Part shown: positions 52,788 through 59,651 of the stretch, piece after piece
Layout of the letters: the number at the start of each line of letters is the position of its first letter
How positions within the stretch are numbered: position 1 is the first letter of the stretch
NCBI RefSeq assembly: GCF_005144745.1
Contig: NZ_SWKK01000024.1
Location: 1 to 59,961 of the forward strand
DNA: 59,961 nt
Reading direction: 5' to 3'
Source: Flavobacterium sp. ASW18X
GTDB taxonomy: Bacteria; Bacteroidota; Bacteroidia; Flavobacteriales; Flavobacteriaceae
Notes under the pieces: generated by a model
Told to the model about the DNA's origin: nothing
The model's database searches: none
Seen by the model: the letters and a program-made list of their open reading frames with translations, nothing else
Made by a program: the position numbers and the translations under genes

Positions 52788-53158
52788 CTATAACCCAAAA
52801 ACCTCCAAAAAACAGTTTTAAGGTCATACTATTTTATTGGGCTGAAGAAGGCGAGCTCTGTATTGACTGCCCACAACTAGGGGTTTTATCCGTCAATCGA
52901 CTAGAAGAGGGTCAAGAGCAAGAACTTGCTGTTTTGGCTGAAAATCAATTCCATAAAAAACTACGGGAAGACATCAAAAAATCAGGGGGTTCGAAAAATT
53001 ATTTACGCTCCCAAGTCAAATTCGGAAACGGCAGTCTAACCAAGGATGCGGGTTACCTCCCCAATCCCTTTGAAAGTTTTCAGGAAAAGTATTCCTATAT
53101 CCAAAGGGTCATTGAACAAGAAGGTTGCCGAAAAACAGAACTTACCATTACCATTTAA
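52784..53158 (+). CDS. Hypothetical protein between dprA-like and PRTase genes
   Basis: 124 aa. Opens with KNSFKVILFYWAEEGELCID (beta) and then charged helices (EEGQEQELAVLAENQFHKKL). Overlap with the previous gene and a 15-bp gap to the next put it in a three-gene operon. Family unknown. Confidence 0.65.
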   Translation: MTITQKPPKNSFKVILFYWAEEGELCIDCPQLGVLSVNRLEEGQEQELAVLAENQFHKKLREDIKKSGGSKNYLRSQVKFGNGSLTKDAGYLPNPFESFQEKYSYIQRVIEQEGCRKTELTITI

Positions 53159-53173
53159 AGCATAGCTTTCATA

Positions 53174-54061
53174 ATGGCTATCCAACGCATAAAACTGGCC
53201 CATATTGATTATAAAAGTTCCCTGCAGGGAAGTTATGACAAAACCTTCGGCAAAACAAAGGACCGTCTACGCCTAAAAAGGTTTCCTGAACCCGACACCA
53301 CCGATTTCATCAAGGAAAGGATGGTACCCAAACTATTGGAACGCGTGCAAAGGACGCTCACAAAGGATACGATATTGGTCTGCATGCCCAGAAAGGAGGG
53401 CAAGCTAGCCCCCAATGTACTTCCAATAAAATATACCAAACTGCTTTCCGATATCCACAACATACCGCATATCGACCTTAGCGATTACCTTCGGGTAATA
53501 CAGGAAACGTCCGCCAGAGGTTCTTACTCTGCCGGCGAACGAGCCGATAACCCGTTCAGGATATCCTTCAACGATACCGATACGAAGCAGGAACTCTTGG
53601 ACAAGCTTTCCAATAAGAAAATCTTATTGGTAGACGATGTAATCACAACGGGGGAAACCTCTGTTGTGATGGCAACGTTCCTAAAAGAGACCGTACCCAA
53701 TATAGAAATACAAGGGGCTCATGCCCTTGCCGTTGTCAACAACTCGGGACCCACCCCTAGGGACATCATGCGCATCACCGAGAAACTTCATGCCCATTTG
53801 CCAAAAATGGACCCCAATAAGATACGGGAGGACGTGCATTTGGCACTAGGTAGCTTTACCCGAAAGAAAGCCATGCGTTTCGAAATAGGTATCAAGGACC
53901 TGGCGACTGCCAAAATGAAGTACTACGATATTAAAAAAGATATATCCAAGATACAGAACGGGCTGGGCACATCCATATCGGAACCTGTCGCCAATAAAAG
54001 GGCAAATGGCATAAATCAATTAAAAGAAACCAGTACCACTTATAAAAACCGCCGCCATTAA
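53174..54061 (+). CDS. Phosphoribosyltransferase-like protein
   Basis: 295 aa. The PRPP-binding loop ILLVDDVITTGET (VDDVITTG at 153-160) and the upstream DTILVCMPRKEGKLAPNVLP are the two hallmarks of type I PRTases, as in ComF. The N-terminal zinc finger of ComF is absent, and the C-terminus is a basic helix. Next to DprA, this recalls the competence pair DprA/ComF. Confidence 0.75.
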   Translation: MAIQRIKLAHIDYKSSLQGSYDKTFGKTKDRLRLKRFPEPDTTDFIKERMVPKLLERVQRTLTKDTILVCMPRKEGKLAPNVLPIKYTKLLSDIHNIPHIDLSDYLRVIQETSARGSYSAGERADNPFRISFNDTDTKQELLDKLSNKKILLVDDVITTGETSVVMATFLKETVPNIEIQGAHALAVVNNSGPTPRDIMRITEKLHAHLPKMDPNKIREDVHLALGSFTRKKAMRFEIGIKDLATAKMKYYDIKKDISKIQNGLGTSISEPVANKRANGINQLKETSTTYKNRRH

Positions 54062-54089
54062 TACCCCTACCTTACAATAGGGCAGCCAT

Positions 54090-54233
54090 ATCGTTTTGAA
54101 GCGAAATAAGCGGGCAAAACTAAAATCCGCACTTAGCGGCACGACACCACACCTTTGGCACGCTCGCAAAGCTCATGAGGTGTCGCCTTAAAGTGCCTTG
54201 GATTTTATCCTAAGCCCGTAATTTCAAAACGAT
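54090..54233 (+). promoter_or_regulatory. Best-formed long imperfect palindrome, before the 54239 gene (E9)
   Basis: Outer arms ATCGTTTTGAA (54090-54100) and TTCAAAACGAT (54223-54233) are perfect. Nested inside are CGGGC/GCCCG, AAAATCC/GGATTTT, CACTTA/TAAAGTG and CGACACC/GGTGTCG. Apex GGCACGCTCGCAAAGCTCATG. Nearly the whole 144 nt can pair and the arm ends 5 bp before ATG, so any ribosome-binding site lies in the stem. Confidence 0.85.
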
Positions 54234-54238
54234 AAAAC

Positions 54239-54853
54239 ATGGCTATCAAGAACCCAATCGAAAAACAACGGGCACAAAAACAGAACCGTAAACTACAACT
54301 TATCGAATCTAAATGCACCGTTAGGGAACACGTCCGTGACGGTATAGCGGCAATCGCCTATACCTACGAAATGGATAACCGGTTCCTAGCAATCGCATAC
54401 AAAGGCAAGGCAATCAAACCGAAATGGCATTGTTTCTACAAGTCCCCAGAGGACCGAAAAATAGCCATTGAACGCTTTTTCGACAACTTGGCCAACGAAC
54501 AACAACTAAAGGAGGAACAACGCGAGGGCAAACAAAAGAAACGCTCCGAACTTGCCAAAAAGATAGCTCCCGGAACCCTTCTAAAAGGCTCTTGGGGCTA
54601 TGACCAAACCAATGTGGACTTCTACCAAATAACAAAGAAGTTCTCACAATTCAAGGTAGGTATCGCCCGTATCGCCGAGGAAGAAGTCCCCAATAGCAGA
54701 CAATTCGATTCCTGCAGGGTAAGACCCGTAAAGGATAAATTCATATCCCAAGAGGAAATACACATCATTACCAGTTTTGGAATAAAAACTTCCCTATCGA
54801 CCCTACGTATCATAGAACCCGATAGCGAACATTATAAATCCTGGGGCCGCTAA
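54239..54853 (+). CDS. Hypothetical protein with an SWGYDQTNVDFYQ motif
   Basis: 204 aa. Basic N-terminus, a helical middle rich in Glu/Lys/Gln (ANEQQLKEEQREGKQKKR), then LLKGSWGYDQTNVDFYQITK, a motif I recall from many uncharacterised plasmid and phage proteins. No named function. Confidence 0.7.
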   Translation: MAIKNPIEKQRAQKQNRKLQLIESKCTVREHVRDGIAAIAYTYEMDNRFLAIAYKGKAIKPKWHCFYKSPEDRKIAIERFFDNLANEQQLKEEQREGKQKKRSELAKKIAPGTLLKGSWGYDQTNVDFYQITKKFSQFKVGIARIAEEEVPNSRQFDSCRVRPVKDKFISQEEIHIITSFGIKTSLSTLRIIEPDSEHYKSWGR

Positions 54854-55267
54854 TAACGCTTTATACAACATATACCCTATATAAAAGGTGTGCCATGTTT
54901 ACCATGTATACACTTTTTTTTATTCCTTGGCGCATTTTCCCATCTATCCCGCTGCGGTAATTGGAAGGTGTCTAACGGACATGCGTAGCCAGTCCGCTCA
55001 CCACTTACCAAACACCTCGCTCACCCCGTAACCGCTTGAACGCTTCCAAGGCCCATTCCTACGCATAGACCAAAATTTCCCATTCCTATTCCCTTCGATT
55101 TTGGATCATGCGCGAAAGCTACCTTGAAAGAACCAAGCCGTTACCCTTGCCCTTGCCCTCTTCTAGGCGTGATTCCCTGTTGGTGAATTCCCTACATAGT
55201 GCATAAGATTAAAAATCACACCGTCCCGCGGTGAGTGCAATTTTTAATCTTAAAAACAATTACTATT
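54854..55267 (+). promoter_or_regulatory. Gap with three palindromes before the 55268 gene (E10)
   Basis: No gene. Palindromes: GGAAGGTGT.../ACACC...CTTCC with inner CGGAC/GTCCG near 54964-55050; CCAAAAT/ATTTTGG near 55068-55107, followed by ATGCGCGAAAGCTACC; and the perfect 12-bp AAGATTAAAAAT (55205-55216)/ATTTTTAATCTT (55240-55251). CTTAAAA at 55249 and ATG 16 bp after the arm. Confidence 0.7.
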
Positions 55268-55654
55268 ATGGGATGGACATCATTTCACTACAACGAAACC
55301 ACACACACCAATTGGTCTGAAAGCCAAGCTAAATCCTTTCTACAAAATGAATTCGAGAACAACGGATATAAAATACCCGTGTTCCATCTGCAGAAAGCAA
55401 ACACCCAACACGACCATAACGTGCTTTACGTGGTATTCCAACATCCAGACGGCTATAATTTCCTAATGGTGATACTGGTCGATATCAAAGACCAAGAAAT
55501 CTTTTTCAAGGAGGTTCCAAGTGATTTTGGCCCCGTAGAGGACAAGTGCCCCGTTTCCTTTTTAAACCTACTTCCAGAACCTAAGAGCAATTTCTGCAGG
55601 GAATGGCGAAAAAGGGTAATCAAGAACAATGTAGTGCTTAAGGAGATTACTTAA
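55268..55654 (+). CDS. Hypothetical protein beginning MGWTSFHY
   Basis: 128 aa from ATG 55268 (a longer start at 55235 lies inside the palindrome). The MGWTSFH opening is found in a recurring family of uncharacterised plasmid proteins. Beta-rich middle (HNVLYVVFQHPDGYNFLMVIL). Terminator follows. Confidence 0.65.
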   Translation: MGWTSFHYNETTHTNWSESQAKSFLQNEFENNGYKIPVFHLQKANTQHDHNVLYVVFQHPDGYNFLMVILVDIKDQEIFFKEVPSDFGPVEDKCPVSFLNLLPEPKSNFCREWRKRVIKNNVVLKEIT

Positions 55655-55674
55655 TTGCTCTTTAAGAACCTTTT

Positions 55675-55704
55675 AAAACCATTACTTAACGTAATGGTTT
55701 TTTT
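55675..55704 (+). terminator. Strong terminator
   Basis: AAAACCATTAC (55675-55685) and GTAATGGTTTT (55691-55701), loop TTAAC, T-run to 55704. A perfect rho-independent terminator. Confidence 0.9.
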
Positions 55705-55784
55705 AATTCTATAATCAATTATTTTAACCTTTTTGATGTAGTTTTTATATACAATAGCTATTAAATTAGCCTATTTAATGTTAA

Positions 55785-55820
55785 TTTGTAACGTATTATT
55801 AATGCTATTCGTTACATTTG
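55785..55820 (+). promoter_or_regulatory. Candidate promoter with overlapping operator
   Basis: -7 box TACATTTG (55813-55820) with TTTG at 55785-55788; the 24-bp spacing is slightly long. A perfect inverted repeat TGTAACG (55787-55793)/CGTTACA (55810-55816) overlaps both elements and looks like a repressor site. The transcript would enter a region with no ORF. Confidence 0.55.
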
Positions 55821-55824
55821 TACA

Positions 55825-55905
55825 TCAATTAATGTATTAGTATATACTTAAAACACATTAATTATTTGTACAAAAAAAGACCGCTAGTATCGGCCTTTTT
55901 ATATT
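55825..55905 (+). ncRNA. Candidate small RNA with terminator
   Basis: Downstream of the candidate promoter: a stem ATTAATGT/ACATTAAT, then AAGACCG CTAGTAT CGGCCTT with T-run. The stem has one mismatch on this strand and pairs better on the other, so direction is open. Confidence 0.4.
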
Positions 55906-56077
55906 TAAAATTTAAGTGTTGTACTCCTTGTACCATCTGTACAGGAAGTCGCATGAACCTAATAAGTAATAAATACTATCAGGTTCCTCAATAAGAAAAA
56001 ACATTATTTGCGTCATTTTCTTTATGAGAATATGGCATGATTACATCAAGCTGGAAGCTGCAACTTCCGGCTTTTTT
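55906..56077 (+). ncRNA. Second candidate small RNA
   Basis: No ORF. GAACCT/AGGTTC stem with inner pairing, then AGCTGGAAG/CTTCCGGCT hairpin (56048-56073) and TTTTTT. Size about 170 nt; a promoter directly before it was not found. Confidence 0.35.
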
Positions 56078-56649
56078 ATTGGCCTCCCATATTCTAATTT
56101 TTAAAGACCAACCGATGATAGGGAACTATTCCCAGATACGAACCTTAATCTTGTCGAACACTTCATACTAGTCAATGCTAGACTCAACGCCAATCCGTCT
56201 TTATTTTATATTATAACACCAAACCTATATTAGTGTACTAGTTTTCTCTTATACAAAGTTACTATAAAAACTATTTATTGTTTAGAGATTAATCATTTGT
56301 ACTATTTATTACTTATTAACAACATAGTTAATACAAATAGCCTTAATTTCAATTGCTTAAAGCCTAAATTAAGCAAAAGATTTTCGTTTTTTTATAGGCT
56401 TAATATTTATGGTCATACCTTTATTTTGCATGTTCACTAGATTAGACGATATCCAATAGAACTCCTGAGCCTGCAGCCCAGTCTATACTTACAAATGTAG
56501 TTCAATACTACAGTAATTAATTTGTTCTCTACCGTTACGTTTTTAATAATTTTTGACCACAAAAAGGATACATTCTAGATAATACCATGTTCCCCCTGGT
56601 TTTTAACTAAACACTTTTGTCTAAGATAAAATGCGATAAACCATTTTTC
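56078..56649. other. AT-rich gap without recognised gene
   Basis: I see no convincing gene. A partial palindrome AAGCCTA.../...TAGGCTT spans 56356-56403 around a T-run. The rest is AT-rich, with many stops in all frames. Confidence 0.55.
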
Positions 56650-56768
56650 GGTTTTACAGCTATTTTCATATAGCAAAAAAAGGTGCTGCAGGAACACACC
56701 ATGGCGCTCACTTATGGTTTTGTTCCTGATATAGCACCGTGCCCCGGCATTATGAAAATGTCTAAACC
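56650..56768 (+). promoter_or_regulatory. Long imperfect palindrome before the 56775 gene (E11)
   Basis: GGTTT/AAACC, ATTTTCATA (56662-56670)/TATGAAAAT (56751-56759), GGTGCT (56682-56687)/AGCACC (56733-56738), CAGGAAC (56689-56695)/GTTCCTG (56722-56728). Apex CCATGGCGCTCACTTATGG. CCTTAAAA at 56767 abuts ATG 56775. Confidence 0.8.
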
Positions 56769-56774
56769 TTAAAA

Positions 56775-57218
56775 ATGGAATTAAATTTTGATTTTAACAG
56801 TAGACCTTCCCTGCCTAAAAGAGGGCTTAAAGTCTACTATGGATGGTCCAAGCTTACACCTAAAGTGATGCGCAAACCTGAGCTAGCCGTATTTTTTGAG
56901 AACGCCAACCATAACCCCATGCAGAACCAACGATTTATCGAGCGCCGCATGCACCTAGTACACACACGCAAACAAACCTATGCCGAATCCACCGATTCCT
57001 TATATACCAACCGTATGTTCACTAAATATTCCTATCTGATTGAAGAGAAACCTTATCATGGTGACGTGGAACTTGCCCTTGAATACAACTATATTTCCGA
57101 CGAGAACCATGTTCCCCTTATGCTTAGGGAAATCATTCGCAACAAGCTCCGAAAAACTTTCCCTGAGGCCTATCCCGATTTTAAACACACACCACAAACT
57201 TCATTAATCTTTAATTAA
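56775..57218 (+). CDS. Hypothetical basic protein
   Basis: 147 aa. N-terminal LPKRGLKVYYGWSKLTPKVM, then a basic middle (QNQRFIERRMHLVHTRKQTY). Followed after 5 bp by another small gene. Family unknown. Confidence 0.65.
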   Translation: MELNFDFNSRPSLPKRGLKVYYGWSKLTPKVMRKPELAVFFENANHNPMQNQRFIERRMHLVHTRKQTYAESTDSLYTNRMFTKYSYLIEEKPYHGDVELALEYNYISDENHVPLMLREIIRNKLRKTFPEAYPDFKHTPQTSLIFN

Positions 57219-57223
57219 ATACT

Positions 57224-57523
57224 ATGAAAGCATTTAAAGTAACATTCAGACACACGGATAAAAGCGTTCGACAGGTTCAAGTAGAAGCCTTCAATAAGGA
57301 AAGGGCAATTTTGAGATTCAAGGTCAACTGGGGCGAAGAAATGGTCATTCTTAACGTAGTCGATACTAATCAAAGGGTATTCGATATACCCAACGCAATG
57401 GAAAGTATTAAGTCCGATTTTGATAATAAGAAAATATCCCTAGAGGAAGCAGCCCTACAAATCCATATTCAAGGTTTCACAAACTATGTAGATATGGATT
57501 ATGCAAAAGAAAAACTTCTATAA
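57224..57523 (+). CDS. Hypothetical small protein
   Basis: 99 aa: MKAFKVTFRHTDKSVRQVQV, EAFNKERAILRFKVNWGEEM, then a short helical tail. The first 60 residues resemble a beta-alpha-beta domain. Coupled with the gene at 56775. Confidence 0.65.
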   Translation: MKAFKVTFRHTDKSVRQVQVEAFNKERAILRFKVNWGEEMVILNVVDTNQRVFDIPNAMESIKSDFDNKKISLEEAALQIHIQGFTNYVDMDYAKEKLL

Positions 57524-57531
57524 TACTACTA

Positions 57532-57558
57532 ACGCTTTTCAGTTGGGAAGTCAAGAAC
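57532..57558 (+). repeat. 27-bp repeat with a hairpin, copy 2
   Basis: Begins ACGCTTTTCAGTTGGGAAGT. Stem CAGTT/AACTG replaces CGGTT/AACCG of copy 1 (45334), so pairing is kept. Confidence 0.7.
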
Positions 57559-57594
57559 TGTAATTCTAAATAACAGAAAATATATGCCAATCCT

Positions 57595-57636
57595 TTTTGT
57601 CATGGTTTTTGAATAACCAAAAACACACGCCAAAGA
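57595..57636 (+). repeat. 42-bp repeat, copy 2
   Basis: Identical to 51713-51754, with hairpin GTTTTTG/CAAAAAC. No plus-strand gene follows at short distance here. Confidence 0.85.
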
Positions 57637-57651
57637 AAAATCATCCTTACC

Positions 57652-57819
57652 TTAATCATTCCTACCAATCAAACCTTTAAGAGATTCTATTAGTTTTATC
57701 ATCTCCCCATTAGACCTTTTTAAACCATCTTTCCAAGGGAAAAAAATATAGAGTATAAGTACTAAAAAAAGTACTACCGTAACTATCACTTTTTCCGTTA
57801 TTTTAATCAACAATACCAT
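57652..57819 (-). CDS. Small membrane protein
   Basis: 55 aa (ATG at 57819). One transmembrane helix (VIVTVVLFLVLILYIFF) then a basic, soluble tail (WKDGLKRSNGEMIKLIESLK). Good size and hydrophobic pattern for a small membrane protein; could be chance. Confidence 0.5.
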   Translation of the reverse strand: MVLLIKITEKVIVTVVLFLVLILYIFFPWKDGLKRSNGEMIKLIESLKGLIGRND

Positions 57820-57912
57820 TTCACTAAATTTATTACCTCTAAGTAATAAAACGTAATAATCATTTAAAAGGACAATTCCATAAGCCTACTGTTTACAGGG
57901 GTTTCGATGAAG

Positions 57913-57940
57913 TTGAGCTATTATTTATAGCGTAATTTTG
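57913..57940 (+). promoter_or_regulatory. Bacteroidetes-type promoter before the 57979 gene
   Basis: TTG at 57913 and TAATTTTG (57933-57940), matching TAnnTTTG with a 17-bp spacer. ATG 57979 follows 38 bp downstream. Confidence 0.65.
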
Positions 57941-57978
57941 CTTGACATACCTCTTTAGCGAGTATTTAAAATCCGACG

Positions 57979-58116
57979 ATGATAAGCTTTGAAGAATTTA
58001 TTGTAAAGTATATTAATGGTGAGTATCCATTTTATTGGTATATTCCACCTCTATTTCTATTATGGGTCTTAGGATTATTTATAAACTCACATCTGAATCG
58101 AAAAAGAAACAAATGA
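57979..58116 (+). CDS. Small membrane protein, coupled to the next gene
   Basis: 45 aa: MISFEEFIVKYINGEYPFYW and a helix (YIPPLFLLWVLGLFI). Its stop overlaps the next start as ATGA (58113), a good sign that both are real. Promoter is visible upstream. Confidence 0.65.
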   Translation: MISFEEFIVKYINGEYPFYWYIPPLFLLWVLGLFINSHLNRKRNK

Positions 58117-58382
58117 AAAAGAACATGAATATGTTCGATTTCATGTTGATGGATAATTTCCGACAGGATGTTATTATGTACAAGTTTTCTAAGAGCCTAG
58201 TTAAAATAGAAAAGAATGGAGTTGTTTTCGAGTTAAGAGCACTTCATAACTTCTTTATCGAAGAAGCAACCCGAAGTGATAATCATTTGTACATAGGCCG
58301 TAAAGTATTTAGCAATGGTTTTGAACTCGATAAATACCAAAACAATAATCAGGAGTTTCTAGAACTTCTTTCTAGCCACTAA
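58113..58382 (+). CDS. Small hypothetical protein
   Basis: 89 aa from ATG 58113 (longer frames upstream overlap the membrane gene). MKKNMNMFDFMLMDNFRQDV, then a beta-rich part (KSLVKIEKNGVVFELRALHN). Possibly an immunity-like partner of the membrane peptide, by context only. 3' end overlaps the convergent gene by 24 bp. Confidence 0.6.
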   Translation: MKKNMNMFDFMLMDNFRQDVIMYKFSKSLVKIEKNGVVFELRALHNFFIEEATRSDNHLYIGRKVFSNGFELDKYQNNNQEFLELLSSH

Positions 58383-58646
58383 CCCTTCATAAATATCTCT
58401 TTGCATAAAGAGTTTACTATTGAAATCATGATGCAGCTTTCTTTGGTCATGATAATTGAACGTAAAATAAACAGCAAAGTCATAAGCACTCATGTCACTC
58501 TTTTCGTGCTCACTGATAATTTCCTTCCAATTTAAGGTGTATTCTCTAGTATAGTTAATTCGGTCCGTTAATCGAATTATCCAGAGTAAAGCTATATCTA
58601 TAGCTATCCTTACTTTAGTAATCACATTGAAAAATCGCTTTTTCAT
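58359..58646 (-). CDS. Hypothetical protein with N-terminal hydrophobic segment
   Basis: 95 aa. N-terminal helix (VRIAIDIALLWIIRL) then a charged, aromatic domain (YDFAVYFTFNYHDQRKLHHD). Follows the membrane protein at 58663 on the same strand. Confidence 0.6.
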   Translation of the reverse strand: MKKRFFNVITKVRIAIDIALLWIIRLTDRINYTREYTLNWKEIISEHEKSDMSAYDFAVYFTFNYHDQRKLHHDFNSKLFMQRDIYEGLVARKKF

Positions 58647-58662
58647 ATGCTTGGTAGTGGTC

Positions 58663-59166
58663 TTAAGTTATTCCTTTCTGTCTTTTGTCTCTACCGTAAA
58701 AAAAGTAATTCACGCCTAATAATAGAGACAAGACCAAAACTACTAAAAATTTGCTTGTCAGAGAATTATATTCGGTGAAACGAGCATTGGTCAAAATCAT
58801 AATGAGCTGATAAAACGACACCCCTACTGGAACAAGTAACGCTGCTCTATAAGATTTACCATGTGCATCCAAAAACCACCCTAGAAAACTTAAATGTATC
58901 GATAGATGTAATAATAGGTTGTACAAGAATATCCGATAAGAAGAATACCCGACAATATATCCTTCCTCATCGGTTAAAAATTTTTCAATACCTAAATCTG
59001 GTACCCAGCTGTTCGTGCCTTCTCCAGAACTGGTTATCAAATCATGTAAAAAAGGAAGGGTGGCCATCATAATAATGCCCACCCATTTTAGGAAATCCTT
59101 CTTTTTAGGTATCTCTCTCTTTCCATTCATCCTTTCGGATGGATTGCTGTTCTGTTTGGTTGTCAT
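58663..59166 (-). CDS. Multi-pass membrane protein
   Basis: 167 aa with three or four hydrophobic helices (WVGIIMMATLPFLHDLI, FLYNLLLHLSIHLSFLGWFL, AALLVPVGVSFYQLIMIL, FLVVLVLSLLLGVNYFF). Unknown function. Its start lies inside the small lipoprotein gene upstream. Confidence 0.65.
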   Translation of the reverse strand: MTTKQNSNPSERMNGKREIPKKKDFLKWVGIIMMATLPFLHDLITSSGEGTNSWVPDLGIEKFLTDEEGYIVGYSSYRIFLYNLLLHLSIHLSFLGWFLDAHGKSYRAALLVPVGVSFYQLIMILTNARFTEYNSLTSKFLVVLVLSLLLGVNYFFYGRDKRQKGIT

Positions 59167-59245
59167 ACTCAGTTAGGTCTTCTTTTTCGCATGCCACACT
59201 TACAACTGCAAGGAACATGAGAACTGTTAAAATACGAATTTTCAT
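59105..59245 (-). CDS. Small lipoprotein
   Basis: 46 aa: MKIRILTVLMFLAVVSVACE with a clear lipobox (VSVAC), then an acidic mature peptide EKEDLTEYDNQTEQ. Typical of short flavobacterial lipoproteins. It overlaps the next gene by 62 bp in another frame. Confidence 0.6.
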   Translation of the reverse strand: MKIRILTVLMFLAVVSVACEKEDLTEYDNQTEQQSIRKDEWKERDT

Positions 59246-59651
59246 TTTACTTGGATTTTAATGTTTCCCTTAAAATTATACATCGTACCAGCCTGTTGTA
59301 GGCCTTATCCTATATAGTTGTAAAGTTTTAATTAACAAAGAAACCTTAAAATGAAGCAGAAATGACAATCCCGTTACAATACTAAAGCAGTTAGGTAACG
59401 GGATTAAATCGGGGGACACTACGAATATGCTCTACAATATATACAAAAACGTTAATCCATCATAACAAATGCTATTTTTATAACTATATAGGATAAACAG
59501 TTTCCCATTTTATTAATAAGATAAAAACTAGAGTACACATAAACCACCCTTTTTTTGAACTTTAATTTCAAAACCTAATTCTTAATTCTATACGGTTTAC
59601 TATTGCCGTACACTTAAATAGTTTACCTTGTATACCTTTTAATACCACATT
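59246..59651. other. Gap before the recombinase gene
   Basis: 406 bp with no gene seen. AT-rich; a TATACCTTTT box near 59628 may be part of the recombinase promoter. A possible recombination site for the enzyme should lie here but no clear inverted-repeat triplet was recognised. Confidence 0.5.

Noticed and set aside
59246-59651. Insertion sequence upstream of the recombinase
   Set aside because: No terminal inverted repeats, no target duplication and no transposase seen.
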